This document shows, in pieces, positions 45,440-56,850 of a stretch of DNA of 64,000 bases. The notes under the pieces were generated by a model, which was not told the DNA's origin, ran no database searches, and was given only the letters and a program-made list of their open reading frames with translations. Source of the DNA: Meghimatium bilineatum (lineage: Eukaryota > Mollusca > Gastropoda > Stylommatophora > Philomycidae); the NCBI GenBank assembly GCA_034231615.1, contig CM067317.1:15653073-15717072 (forward strand), written 5' to 3'. Every line of letters begins with the position of its first letter. The first letter of the stretch is position 1. A program made the position numbers and the translations under genes.

Positions 45440-45515
45440 CTATGGTTTTTACCGGGAGTCTAACACTGGACCTCACATGTGTGAGACCAACGCTCTAATC
45501 TGCTGGCCAAAAAGA
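45440..45515 (-). repeat. tRNA-like fragment (SINE head?)
   Basis: On the - strand: GGCCAGCAGATTAGAGCGTT, GGTCTCACACATGTGAGGTC and GTGTTAGACTCCCGG, in the arrangement of a D arm, anticodon arm and T arm. The B box is mutated (GTTAGACTCC), so probably not functional. Confidence 0.5.
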
Positions 45516-45564
45516 GTGAAAAGAGTAAGAACTAAATTGTTATAATAAAGCGGTGTGTGATTTC

Positions 45565-45645
45565 TACGAACGGACTGGTTCAATACCCGTTAGTCTCAAG
45601 AATTTTTTTTAATTGTCCTCTGGCTTCCTACTTATATTTATTTTT
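45565..45645 (+). repeat. Dispersed repeat family D, short + copy
   Basis: GAACGGACTGGTTCAATACC, TCTCAAGAATTTTTTTTAAT and GTCCTCTGGCTTCCTACTTA match 46918-46990 almost exactly. Confidence 0.85.
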
Positions 45646-46194
45646 TAATTCTGTGTCAATATGTATGCCTATTCTGGTGTGAGCCCTTTCCTATGTGTGG
45701 ATACATTTACATGCCTGTGCATTTTGTGTGGGTATCCTTCACACATCTGTGTCCATTTTGTTATATATTTATTTCTTAACTCTTGGTGTGTGTATACATT
45801 TATATGTATATTTAGGTGTGGTTGTATATATATGTTTATGTCTATATTTGGTTTCACATTCATTCCATGCGTTATCAAATGATGATTCTTCTTGTATCCT
45901 TCCTTCCCCAAACCCACTCACCCCACCACCACACAACCTCATCATTACTCATCAATAATTATCATATGCCATTCTGGTTGGCGTAGGCGACCATGACTCT
46001 CTGTCCACAGTATTGTTATCAGGATCGTTGTTGTTTCCATGTCTAGCTAGGTTGTCAAACTAATATTTTCTCACGTTGTCCCCATCTGTCTCTGTTCCCT
46101 TCAGTCTTGTCTGTTGTGACTATGTTCTTAAAACCTGCCTGTCTGATAAAGTGACAAAAGGGGTCTTTTTCTTATCTTTTTCTTATATTATTCT

Positions 46195-46275
46195 TGCATT
46201 CATTATAAACACCCCAACCACTTCTATATTGCCTGCTGTAGTTTCCCAATTTCCAGTTTGTTTATAATGAATGCA
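46195..46275. repeat. Perfect 16-bp inverted repeat around 49 bp
   Basis: TGCATTCATTATAAAC at 46195-46210 and GTTTATAATGAATGCA at 46260-46275. It could be the tips of a tiny MITE or a hairpin. Confidence 0.8.
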
Positions 46276-46852
46276 CGCATTTTCTCTTTTACTGGATGCG
46301 TTTTCATTCCTGCGTCATGGAGACGTGGCTTTATGAAATCTAAGTGATCTATTTTGTTTATTATTTTGTTTACTGTTGTTTGTCTCTTGAAAAAGGTTCC
46401 ATTTGAGCCGATACGTGGAGAATTGTCCTGTTTAGTTTTATTGTATGTTTTTTTATATATACTTTTTTAATATATTTTTTATTCATAGGCAAGGTAAGTG
46501 TTTTTAGTAACCTGTTTAATTAACTTTGTTTTACTATTTGTTCATTCGGTTACTGCGGCACCATCCACTTTGTCTGACACCCTCCGACCATTTGGTTATT
46601 TATATTCTACTTATATTTACTTGTAGAAACAATTATTCGAAGCAAAATTGTATTGTCTATATATGTTATCCATGTTTACAAGAAGACCTATCGGCCCTTG
46701 TATAAATAATACGGATATTATGTAATATGTTTGTTGTTCCTGAGCGTATTTCAATACCTGTACGGGATGTTTGTTGTTGTAATAGTCCTTGTCTCGATCG
46801 GCCTGTTCTGGTGACTTTGTGTGCACGGTTTGAAAAGCTTGATGAAATCGCA
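46276..46852. other. No supported gene; possible Penelope-like wording at 46385
   Basis: CTTGAAAAAGGTTCCATTTG then GAGCCGATACG resembles Penelope-like terminal sequence. Nothing else recognised. Confidence 0.3.
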
Positions 46853-46990
46853 TCTTTTTTTTGGAGATGCGGTTAGTCAAGTACGGAAGTTCAATAGTTG
46901 CTAGGCGATTTGGTGCCGTTGAACGGACTGGTTCAATACCCGTTAATCTCAAGAATTTTTAAAAATTGTCCTCTGGCTTCCTACTTATAT
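46853..46990 (+). repeat. Dispersed repeat family D, + copy
   Basis: GATGCGGTTAGTCAAGTACG, CTAGGCGATTTGGTGCCGTT, ACTGGTTCAATACCCGTTAA; see 35280-35450 for the inverse copy. Confidence 0.8.
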
Positions 46991-47705
46991 TTACTTATAT
47001 CTACGTACACAGATCATCAGGAGTGAAATATGCATAACTGTGTTTGCGCAGAGACCACGTGGTTCAGATCATAAGTGTACTTCAAAATCTTGAAACTTAA
47101 AAAAGCAAGGTTGGAATTATTTTTTGTTTTCAAAAAAGAACTACCGCTCGACAGTCTCGATTCTAACAACTAAATAATAACGTACATTACAAGACAAACA
47201 TAATATACGTCAGACAGCACAGTATGTCGTGTAGCGATCCATACCACCTTAATTCTCGCCCACTACCAGATATTCCGAGAACACAACAACAGATTGACAC
47301 ATTACTTTCGAATCCCTAGTTCAGATTTAATCCAGAAAGTAATGCAGCGATCACGCTTTCTTAGAGAACATTCGTACTTGCACACCGACCTAGGAAGTTC
47401 TAACTAACGGCACTCAAGTGGTATTCAAACTCTCATGTTTTATTGTAACATGTCTAAAAGTTTACACACTAAACACATTTCTTATGGTGCGTGCACGTAA
47501 CGAAATATTACTTAATCGATTGAACTCAATTCTCAACTTCAAATGATCTCAAGACTTTACGGCGAAATGAATGTTTTGTGACACAACTAAAATAAACAGT
47601 TTGTCAACTTTGTGATACCAGCAAACAGACTTTGGTGAAAGTTTAGGTAAGTGGATGTTGTGTGTGTATAAATTGTGCGTTATAACGTATTTTATCACAT
47701 AGACT
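46991..47705. other. No supported feature
   Basis: Nothing recognised. Confidence 0.4.
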
Positions 47706-47708
47706 CAA

Positions 47709-49025
47709 TAGGGGCTGTCCATAAATTATGTCAACAATTGAGGTGTTGTACAGGTCTGAAAAAGTTTACCTTTTGGTAACACGAGCGGAAAGGGGGAGGG
47801 GGGGGGGTTTGTTGACAAAATTTAACATCAACGGCACTGTTGCTTTTTTTAATACATCATTTAAATTGTATGAATGTGAAACATTTTTCTGTCAAATATT
47901 TCATGTTTTATTGTTGTTGTTTGGTGTGTGTGGTTTTTTTGTGGGGGTTGGGGGGTATCATTTCTGGTACATTTATTTTACTTTTATTTTTATATTTATT
48001 TATTTTATTTTTTTGGTTGAAAAGGGGAAATGATGTTTTTGAAATAATGAAGCGATGGTGTCCCTTAATTCTTGAAATAATCAATCACGGGTGTCCCTTA
48101 ATTCTTGATATATTTTGAAAATTGGGGGGGGGGTAAATCATTGACACAACAATTGTTTACGTAATTTGTGGACATGTGAAATATTATTATACATCGGCCA
48201 ATGTAATGTTATATATATATACTTCAGAACTTTATAAAACTCCTTAGCTTGCATCATCTGGCCTCATGTTATATTTCCCCTAATTAATGGGAGAGATTAA
48301 TCTGAACTTTAAAAAACTTCCCATCTTGTATCAACTGGCGTGCTAAAATTTGAGTTGTTTTTATTTCAATTAAATTGTGTATTTGAGAATATAAGAGGTA
48401 GCCATTTAGAGATTACCATCAATAATGTCATTAATTTTGGTTAACTTTTTTACCTTTCTGCCCACCCCCCCCCCCCGTCCCTGGCAACAAATGTCACAAT
48501 TACTCATAGACCCCAACCTGCTTAATTATGCTTCATATATGTATTCTCCCCCACTCCATAAAACACTTGTGGAGAAAAGTGCGAAAGTTACAAAATAGTT
48601 TCATGTTTGTAAAAATCTGTCAAATTCAAACAAATTAAATGGTGTATAAGAAATAGTATTGTTCATGTTAACTTGGTTACACACTCCCTTCCTCCTTGTC
48701 AGTAACTGCCAAATATTTTCATAAACGCTTTAAAAACAGACGTAGATAAATTGCAGTAGATAAATGATGACAATAAAGTGTGTCAGCTATTAGGGCAGCA
48801 TCTGAAAAAAATGTGACAGTTGTTGACTTCAAAGATTGTTCTATTTTTTATATACACAATTTAAACTGTAAAACATTTTTAGCACTATTCCTGCACAAAT
48901 TATGTTTATGAGAGGTGTTACTGTAAAATAAGGACATAATAAGTAGCGGTAAAAAAAGTCCCATAATTTTTTACGGGGGAGGGAGTAAAAAATGATTTAA
49001 AATTGTTGACGTAGGTTATGGACGA
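47709..49025. mobile_element. TIR element, GGGCTGTCCATAAATTATGT ends
   Basis: Left terminus GGGGCTGTCCATAAATTATG (47709) and inverted copies at 48148-48172 (ACAATTGTTTACGTAATTTG, then TGGACAT) and 48998-49020 (AATTGTTGACGTAGGTTATG, then GACGAG). The element may be 47709-48172 or the longer interval, which could be two nested copies. A second family member lies at 55343-55648. Strand-biased poly-G patches and no credible transposase. Superfamily not assigned. Confidence 0.6.
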
Positions 49026-49054
49026 GTATATAAGTATATAAGCGAGCATTTTTC

Positions 49055-49262
49055 TTGCTTCAGTAAATATTGTCTTATGTGAGTAAATATTGTCTTAGTA
49101 TGATTAAATGTTGTCTTAGTATGAATAAATGCTGTCTTAGTGTGAGTAAATGATGTTTTAGTGTGAGTAAATGATGTCTTAGTATGAGTATATGTTATCT
49201 TGGCGTCAGTAAATGCTTTCTTGGTTTGAGTAAATGCTGTCTTGTTTTGAGTAAGTGATTTC
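49055..49262. repeat. 22-24-bp degenerate tandem repeat, about 9 copies
   Basis: Units of GTGAGTAAATGATGTCTTAG with TATG/GCTG variants. Confidence 0.9.
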
Positions 49263-49437
49263 TTATTGTAAATTGAGTAGAAGTGATTTGTGTGTATTTT
49301 ATCATAACACTTTTATAATAAGTCTACCATTCCTCACAGCACAACACAACACAGTGCACAACACAGCATACGTGTGTGGACACATTGAAAAAGGACACAT
49401 TGAAAAAGTTCAGGTAATCCTGTCACAACGATCTCCG

Positions 49438-49695
49438 GATCATACATTTGTTGATTGTAGTTATATGACCCATCATACATTTGTTGATTGTAGTTATATG
49501 ACGGATCATACATTTGTTGATTGTAGTTATATGACGGATCATACATTTGTTGATTGTTGTTATATGACGGATCATACATTTGTTGATTGTAGTTATATGA
49601 CCCATCATACATTTGTTGATTGTTGTTATATGACGGATCATACATATGTTGATTGTTGTTATATGACGGATCATACATTTGTTGATTGTTGTTAC
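49438..49695. repeat. 33-bp minisatellite, about 7.5 copies
   Basis: Unit CATACATTTGTTGATTGTAG plus TTATATGACGGAT. Divisible by 3; DHTFVDCSYMT (+) and YDPSYNNNQQM (-) readings are artefacts unless transcribed. Confidence 0.97.
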
Positions 49696-50180
49696 ATCAT
49701 TAAAGTCTCTCTGTTGATGATGTAGGATGGAAGCGTTTCCATCATGGGTATATCTGTTTTACCACTCATTTTATTGACAAATTCAACTGTTGATACATTT
49801 TATAAGATCTAACTGTAGTCTATCTAAGCAGTTTATATTACCTACACAGAACTGGCTTCAAGTTAAGGCATGCGTCGTACCTAGCATCAGTGGTTTAAAA
49901 AAAATACCAGACTTTTCACTACAAAACTGCTAAATAAATAAAACCATGTAACACCACACCCACCCCCACCCCCAATTTTGTTTCTTTTGGTTTCCCCCCA
50001 AAAAGACCTTCAAAAACTCCACTATAGTGCGTTTAAAAATACATGCACCTGTTTACAAATGTGCAACTCAACAACTATTTTTCAGGTATGCATGAAATTT
50101 TCAGAAGTCTTTAAAAAAAAGTAACGACATAATGTAGAAATATTTTCATCACAATTGAACCGAAAATGTGCAATTTGTCT
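49696..50180. other. No supported feature
   Basis: Nothing recognised; C-rich patch at 49960. Confidence 0.4.
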
Positions 50181-50184
50181 AAAA

Positions 50185-50325
50185 CAGGCATTTCACCAAG
50201 ACAAAAGGTGAAGTTTTCTGGGTATAACAGAAAGCTCAGAAACCTCCCCATTGCACATAGGAAGTAAGAATTAATCGTTCGTAATTCCTGGGGTTCTCAA
50301 ACAAACCGTTACATGACCGTTTGGA
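50185..50325 (+). repeat. Dispersed repeat family B, copy 2
   Basis: Partner of 8290-8425: GGCATTTCACCAAGACAAAA, CTGGGTATAACAGAAAGCTC, CACATAGGAAGTAAG, CCTGGGGTTCTCAAACAA. Confidence 0.7.
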
Positions 50326-50734
50326 ATTAAATTTGGAATACAAGCAAACATGTCTCTGTCTCGATTTGGAAGCTGCGCATGCTTTTAACTTAAATACGAG
50401 TCAAATGCGACGATCTAGGTTGTGCATTGGATACTGAAGATTGTGTATTTTTTGTTTGCAAAGACACATTACGTTCTCTAAGTAAAAGGTAATATTTATC
50501 GAAAATGAGTTTGAAAATTCAATTCGTATCACTTCAGAATATTGTTGTGAAAGTTTATAAATATTTCTGTCGGGAGTCTGAGCGCATACAACTGTATTAC
50601 TTTTTTAATACTCCGAGAAAGAAAGTACAGTATTGAACATTTTGAATTTAAATAAACTTTCATTTAATAGATGAATCACAGATAGTGAGAACCAATGTTT
50701 AAGTGAAGGAAGAACGGCAGATAGGAGGATTTTC

Positions 50735-51185
50735 TTAGACAATTTTGACAATGATCTTATTAGAAGAGTCATTTGCAGAATGTTTGATTTGAAAGTGAAT
50801 GTAACATTTAAAAAGCTGAAGTTGCTGCTCAAAAAAGAATAGCGGCATTGATGTATCAAAAACCACACTATGGAGAGCTGTAAGAGAAGCAGGACTCACT
50901 TTCCATAAATATGTAGGAGCTAGAAACATGGTTTGTGAGCAACCGCGTATCGTAGCCCTGAGAATCAAGTATTTACGTGAAGTCAGACTAATGCGTGCAG
51001 ATGGTTATGATCTTGTGTATTTTAATTAAACATGGATCAACGCACACCATACAAATGAAAACGTCTGGCAGTCTTCTGGTGGTGCAATCAAGAAATAAAG
51101 GACATAGTTTGATAATTGCAAGGGAGAGGGGAAACTCTTCTAATTATCTGGAAGAGATCGAACAACTTCTAACCAACGGCTGACT
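50735..51185 (+). pseudogene. IS630/Tc1/mariner-type transposase fragment
   Basis: Remnant of a DDE transposase. Reading across frames: DNFDNDLIRRVICRMFDLKV and FKKLKLLLKKE, then GIDVSKTTLWRAVREAGLTF (helix-turn-helix), CEQPRIVALRIKYLREVRLM and GYDLVYFN, where the second catalytic motif DET has decayed to N-stop-T, then WINAHHTNENVWQSSGG. No third acidic residue is recognisable after the rearranged end. Frameshift at about 50838, in-frame stop at 51026. Dead. Confidence 0.7.
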
Positions 51186-51815
51186 GGGACACTGAGTTTA
51201 TTCACTTTGCGATGGTAGAGGGGGTGGAGAGCAGAGCATTTATGGGAATGCCCCCAGTGTCGTAATGCTTGTTTCTGATAAAGAATCAAGTATATTAAAG
51301 GTAAGCACTTTTGTGAAACATGCACAAAATTGATTTTCAAATATCAGTTCCTCGTACATTTACCATTACAGTTATTTAGTTGTAAACAATTCTATAGCAA
51401 ATTCAGAAAATGTGCGTTACGCCTATGCCACATATAAGTCTCATAATATATTTTGAGAAATTACTACTGTATAATTAGTTTCTCTGTCACTATAGTAGTC
51501 ACGCATTCACAAACATCAAAGGAATATGCCGCAACGTGCAAATGTCAACACCTGGTAAAATACATTTTATTAATTCTTTCTCGTTCAATATTTAAACTCC
51601 TATGCAAAATGTCATTAAACTCCGCTAACTGGTTATTGAGATATTAAAAGGAATGTGAGGACTATTATTTTTAATCGCTTTATAGATGGGAAGTGTCAAT
51701 CCTTGTTTAGTAAACCTCTCCCCCCCCCTCCTTCTTCCTTCTTAATTCTAAATAGTATCTAAAGCCCCGCCTCCTGAATCGTTCTTTTTTTCCATCATAC
51801 ATCACTATCAAATCG
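51186..51815. other. No supported feature; shared block at 51200-51300
   Basis: Carries the block also present at 43515-43580 (TTATGGGAATGCCCC). Otherwise nothing recognised. Confidence 0.4.
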
Positions 51816-52057
51816 ATGAAATACATGATGTTTTATTCCTGCAGGTACAAATCCCCTCCATTCATCATGACCTCTTTCATTTGCTGTTCCAACATCGTAA
51901 TCTATTGTCTTCCTTCCGATCTCGAAACTTGTAATATAATTCTTAACATTTCAAAATTGTTATCTGAGATGTACATTTATTATGAGGATATTGTCGCCAT
52001 TCCAAGACTCCATTCTCCAACGTGGGTAATCAGAGTACTCACTTTAGTCAGACCCCT

Positions 52058-52475
52058 TTCCGTACAGATCTGTTCAGCTTACCTGAATCTATCAAAACTT
52101 CAACTGGTACAGATCTGTTCAGCTTACCTGAATCTATCAAAACTCCAACTGGTACAGATCTGTTCAGCTTACCTGAATCTATCAAAACTCCAACTGGTAC
52201 AGATCTGTTCAGCTTACCTGAATCTATCAAAACTCCAGCTGGTACAGATCTTTTCAACTTTTCTGAATCTATCAAAACTTCAACTGGTACAGATCTGTTC
52301 AGCTTACCTGAATCTATCAAAACTCCAACAGATACAGACAGATCTGTTCAGTTTATCTGAATCTATCAAAACTCCAACTGTTATAGATCTGTTCAGCTTA
52401 CCTGAATCTATCAAAACTCCAACTGGTACAGGTCTGTTCAGCTTACCTAAATCTATTAAAAATTCCAACTGGTAA
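52058..52475. repeat. 45-bp minisatellite, about 9 copies, upstream of the ankyrin gene
   Basis: Unit CTGTTCAGCTTACCTGAATC plus TATCAAAACTCCAACTGGTACAGAT; divisible by 3 (LPESIKTPTGTDLFS). The last units carry indels. It ends about 220 bp before the first ankyrin-gene exon, with a C-run at 52523 in between. Confidence 0.97.
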
Positions 52476-52696
52476 TTATTCCGGAGGCTATCATAGTACT
52501 CAAGGACCCCATCTCACCCCCTCCCCCCCCCCCCCCATTTTGTTTCTCCACATCTCTGGAAAAAATATCAGTATTTTTATTTTTAAAATACCAAAGTCAA
52601 AATTATGTTTTATTTCCCTTGTATAGTTTCTATATACCTTCGAATTGTCTGCTCTGTAAGCCAAACTCAAGTTTATAATTGAGTTAAACAAAAGTC

Positions 52697-52786
52697 ATGT
52701 CAAATATTCCTCAGGATGTGAATGACATGTCAGTGAGATTTGTAACCATGAACAGTGGACGAGATTCAGGTTTCAGTGATGACCAG
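52697..52786 (+). CDS. Ankyrin-repeat gene, exon 1 (start codon)
   Basis: Thirty codons: MSNIPQDVNDMSVRF then VTMNSGRDSGFSDDQ, joined to a GTTCGT donor at 52787. An in-frame TAA at 52685 supports ATG 52697 as the start; the downstream frame is phase 0 and fits exon 2 exactly. The N-terminus is Ser/Asp-rich and disordered. DSGFSDD resembles, but does not match, a DSGxxS beta-TrCP phosphodegron such as IkB proteins carry before their ankyrin repeats. Alternative: the true exon begins after CCTCAG at 52711 and the start lies upstream. Confidence 0.6.
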
Positions 52787-53714
52787 GTTCGTATGGTTGC
52801 TACTTTTGGTTGAAATATGTAATCAATAGAAGACATAAGATGACGTGTGTGCCAAGTATATATAAAGAGTTAATTCTCGCGAACCTGTGAATCAAAGACA
52901 ACTTGAAAAGCGGTTTGTCGACAGACTTATGGGTTCACAGGATTTACATTAAGTTTGCGAATAGGCGTAGCTGGTATGTGAACAGAAGTTGACTGTTTAT
53001 GAACAGAAATAACTGGAATGTGAACATAAATTGCTGAATGTGAATGATCATTTATCTACGCGCTGATCCCAAACACCTACACTTAGCTAGTATGAATTAT
53101 CATTTATCACTTTGTTTTGGCCCTTATACTGTGTGTCGCCAGTAAATAAAGAGCCCTTTTGAAGAAAAAAATGCTCTAATAATTGTGATCAGGCTGGGGT
53201 AAGCACCACTATTTATTATCAGCGTTCACGAACATATGTGGATGGAAATGGTACAACAATAGACTAATCCATATTTCTCATGTTAGATCACGTGGTTAAA
53301 AACTGGAACGAGAACGTCGATGATGTTTCTGAACGAGGCCACTTGTTACGCATATTTAATGTTACCAACAAAACTGTAGGCACAAAACTGTAGGCACGAG
53401 AAAATATATCTCCGGAGGTTGTGATGACTGGACTACCAGAAACGCAACTTCCATTATTTGTATGGCCAAATGCTTTGAAATAACAAAAATGTCCGCGATA
53501 AAAAGGAGTTAGTTACCTGACCAGATGAAATACATGTTATTTAACCAAAAATAATTTTGAGCAATCAAACCGTTCAGAAAGCAATGAAAAATAACTGAAC
53601 GTAAATAACGACTAGAAAATTCCTACAGTCGAATGAAATGTGTTTGTTGCTATGTCTTGAATAAAGACATCTATCAGAAAATTAGCATTAGATGGAGAGT
53701 TGGAGACATAGCAG

Positions 53715-54090
53715 AAACTATTTACACTAGTAGGTGTGAAACATGGAACAGCAGTAACTATTTACACTAGTAGGTGTGAAACATGGACCTCAGTAACTAA
53801 TTACACCAGTAGCTGTGAAATATGAAATAGCAGTAACTATTTAAGTCTGTAAGTCTGGAACATTAAATAAAAGCAACTATTTACACAAGTAAATCTGGAA
53901 CATAAAATAGTAGCAACTATTTACGCTAGTAAGTCTGAAACATGGAATAGTTGCAACTATTTACGCTAGTAAGTCTGAAACATGGAATAGTAGCAACTAT
54001 TTACACTAGTAAGTCTGAAACATGGAATAGTGGTAACTATTTACACTAGTAAGTCTGAAACATGGAATAGTGGCAACTATTTACGCTACT
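53715..54090. repeat. 39-bp minisatellite, about 9 copies
   Basis: Unit AGTAACTATTTACACTAGTA plus AGTCTGAAACATGGAATAG, with early diverged units (TAGGTGTGAAACATGG). Lies in intron 1 of the ankyrin gene. Confidence 0.95.
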
Positions 54091-54339
54091 ATGTGTATAA
54101 AATTGAAAGTTTTAAGACAACGCAAGATATATTTCAGTGAGACCCAAATTGTGTGTGAAAATATCATTTCATCATGTCTTGATTACTGCTCTTTATTGCG
54201 TTTATATTGATCGATCTTCTACGTTATAAAATGAAATACATTCTGAATACTTTGGTCTAGATTTGTCTCAAATGTTATTAAAACATTGTTGGCTATAAAG
54301 AACCAAATATTGGTTATATGAGAGGTGGGGTGAATAAGA

Positions 54340-54520
54340 CGTTTTCTGTTGTCTGTTGCTAAATCTAAACTCTGTAGCCCTTGTTTGCCTTCCGGCGTTA
54401 GGGATAGAAGACTCCTCTGGATATGGCCTTCTTGTGTGCTATTTGTAAGCTTGTTCATGTGGCTTCTTTTATTTCTGTGAACCATACTTTAGATGGTCTG
54501 CCTCTAGCTTTATTGCACTA
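54340..54520 (-). pseudogene. LINE 3' fragment (family beta), - strand
   Basis: CTCTGGATATGGCCTTCTTG, TGTGCTATTTGTAAGCTTGT and AGATGGTCTGCCTCTAGCTT are inverse counterparts of the 3' end at 36990-37110 and 26420-26520. Confidence 0.7.
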
Positions 54521-54836
54521 TAAACTAAATACTATAAAAATGTTACGGGAATGCTTTGTTTTGTTTTTAAAGGTGGTTAATTTTGGAGAGGATGTGTCCT
54601 ATGTTTCCATTAAGTGGCAAGATATGCAACAGAAAAGAAAAATAACATTGCATTTTTCACTAATAGAATTAAATACATAAAAATAAATTAATTATTAATG
54701 AAGGGACAAACAGACATAGAAAATACATAGAGAGAAATCTAAACTGAATCACATACACAGAGAGAAAAGAAAGCAACTGTGTTCCCTGAGAGAGGATTCA
54801 TTTCATCTATTTTTTGCTGTTCTTCATTATTAACAG

Positions 54837-54926
54837 AGCGAACTTCACGCAGCCTGCAAATCTGGAACTCTTGGCGATGTTCTCAGATGCCTTCAGTCAG
54901 TCAAGTCCATGAGACAGTGGTATCAT
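54837..54926 (+). CDS. Ankyrin-repeat gene, exon 2
   Basis: Thirty codons bounded by TTAACAG (54836) and a consensus GTAAGT donor (54927): SELHAACKSGTLGDV then LRCLQSVKSMRQWYH. ELHAACKSGTLGDVLRCL is the two-helix half of an ankyrin repeat. Phase 0 at both ends. Too short to appear as an open reading frame with a start. Confidence 0.75.
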
Positions 54927-55342
54927 GTAAGTTGTGGAATATATAATTGTGATTTATACAAATTGGTAAGTGAACATTATAAAAAATACATAAAGGGTTA
55001 AATAGCAGCTTTACGTGAAACAATACCCAGAATCGACGTTTCGACCAGGTCATTATCAAGATATGAAAAACAAAGACAGAATGGAACCACTAAATCAAGC
55101 GGAGACTACAGGGTAAGGAAGTCAATGAAAGAGACGACGAAGAGAGGTGGGCACGACGTTCATGTGAACGATTACATGTAGAGAAAATATAATTTATACA
55201 AACAACTGTTTGCTTACAAATCACACATACTGATATGCGCGTACGTGTGTATGAAAAAGATTCTACCTAGAGCCTCAGAGATGCGGTTTAGCAGAGAATT
55301 TTTAGAAATATGATGTGCGTCTAAAAATAGTATGCACTGAAA

Positions 55343-55648
55343 ATCGGATGTTCATAAATTACAACAAATAATTAAGAGGGAGGGGGGAAGAGAGTCAGAA
55401 CAAAATTTGACAGTTACTGACATACTGACACGGTGAGGGGAGTTGACAAACGTTGACGTGGACAATGTTTATTTGTTTGCAGCAATTACATTGTTGGAAT
55501 TTGAGGGGGATAAATTCTAAGAATTTGACAAAATTATGTTTTTTTGTGTCGTACTTTTACTGTAAAAAATGTACGTGTAGATGGGGCGGGTGGGAGGTTA
55601 AAATAATTAAGTACAAAACTGTTGACATAATTTATGGACAGCCCTGAT
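55343..55648. mobile_element. TIR MITE, second member of the GGGCTGTCC family
   Basis: Right end CTGTTGACATAATTTATGGA then CAGCCC is the inverse of the terminus at 47711 over 25 bp. The left end GTTCATAAATTACAACAAAT (about 55349) is a diverged copy. G-rich patch inside. Confidence 0.6.
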
Positions 55649-55706
55649 CAGTTCAAACAATGATTGTGAGAAAAATCTGAATCGACTACGTCATTATTTT
55701 GAGTGC

Positions 55707-55830
55707 GAGAACAACAGTTGAAGTGCATTAAGACACGCGGACGTACTGCCGGTAAGTGACATTGTGAGAGAACAAAAGTTGAAGTACATTAGGACACGCG
55801 GAAGTACTGCCGGTAAGTGACATTGTGAGC
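55707..55830. repeat. 61-bp direct duplication
   Basis: Two copies of GAGAACAACAGTTGAAGTGC through CGTACTGCCGGTAAGTGACA. Each contains a GGTAAGTG donor-like word. Confidence 0.9.
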
Positions 55831-55884
55831 GAGAGAAAGAAAATATGTAGAATAGGACACCTTGCATAGTGGAATGATGATTTA

Positions 55885-56590
55885 ATGATATCAATCAAAC
55901 TTATCACTCGTATCTTGTTCAGAACTGTGTGGAGATCAATAGCACATTGGACAAAAGTAATGACAATCGACAAAGTGAAAACAATATGTACAAATAATAT
56001 TGATAAATGTTTAGAAGTGACACATTGCGAATATTTAGGAGCTAACATAAACAGTGCCGGAGACTGTGTAGTAGAGATCAGAAGAACAGCAATAGCGATG
56101 TCCAAATTAAAACAACTGGGAAAAAACTATGACACGGTGCAAACACGAGAACTAAGGTTTGTTTGTTACGTGCATGTGTGCTTCCAGTGGCGACCTACGG
56201 CTGTGAAACATAGACAATAAACAGAACTACAGCGAAGAGACTTTCGAAATTAAGTGATATAGAAGAATCCTGAGAGTACCATAGACAGCAAGAAAGACTA
56301 ACCAAGACGTGCTAAGCAAAATCAAAATTCAAGAACGCTAAGTTTTAAACACATACTAAGAAGGACGTTATGTTGTTTCGGCCTTGTGAAGAGACACGAT
56401 GAGGTGGAAAGAGTATTGTTGGAGGGGGTGATAGAAGCAGTAGAGGCAAAGTAGTCGACCGAGACGTCGCGGGACAAGAAATATTCAGAAATGCATACAC
56501 ATGTCACTAGAGGAGGCTGGACAACTATCCACAAACCGCGGAGATTTCAGGAAACTCATAAGGAAGTTCTGGAAAGAATACGTCATATGA
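55885..56590 (+). pseudogene. LINE 3' part (RTE-like) in ankyrin intron 2
   Basis: CEYLGANINSAGDCVVEIRR then TAIAMSKLKQLG, YGCET-like DNA with stops, RISKFRN/KCYRRILRVP-type sequence, CYFGLVKRHDEVERVLLEG, RRRWTRNI-like DNA, EEAGQLSTNRGDFRKLIRKF and WKEYVI stop. This is the palm-to-tail order of an RTE-type LINE. Several frameshifts; no catalytic box. Confidence 0.8.
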
Positions 56591-56701
56591 CACATACTCG
56601 AGGAATTGTGTAGGTCGATGTCAAGATCATAACATGTATCTGCTCGCGGAAATTTATGGGTACTTGTTCAGATCCTTTTCGATGAATATTTTCTAAGTTT
56701 A

Positions 56702-56850
56702 ATCCACCAAAGTGGAAGTCCCGCATCCACCAATGAGGAAGTCCCGCATCCACCAAAGAGGAAGTCCCGCATCCACCAAAGAGGAAGTCCCGCATCCACC
56801 AAAGAGGAAGTCCTGCATCCACCAAAGAGGAAGTCCCGCATCCACCTAAC
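56702..56850. repeat. 23-bp minisatellite, about 6 copies
   Basis: Unit GAGGAAGTCCCGCATCCACC plus AAA. Lies in ankyrin intron 2. Confidence 0.97.

Larger units (their letters stand above)
52787..54836. other. Intron 1 of the ankyrin gene
   Basis: Contains a 39-bp minisatellite (53715-54090) and a LINE fragment (54340-54520). The remainder is featureless AT-rich DNA. Confidence 0.55.

Noticed and set aside
51816-52475. 219-codon ORF ending in LPESIKTPTGT-type repeats upstream of the ankyrin gene
   Set aside because: The C-terminal two thirds are the 45-bp array in a shifted frame and the N-terminal part has no recognisable domain.
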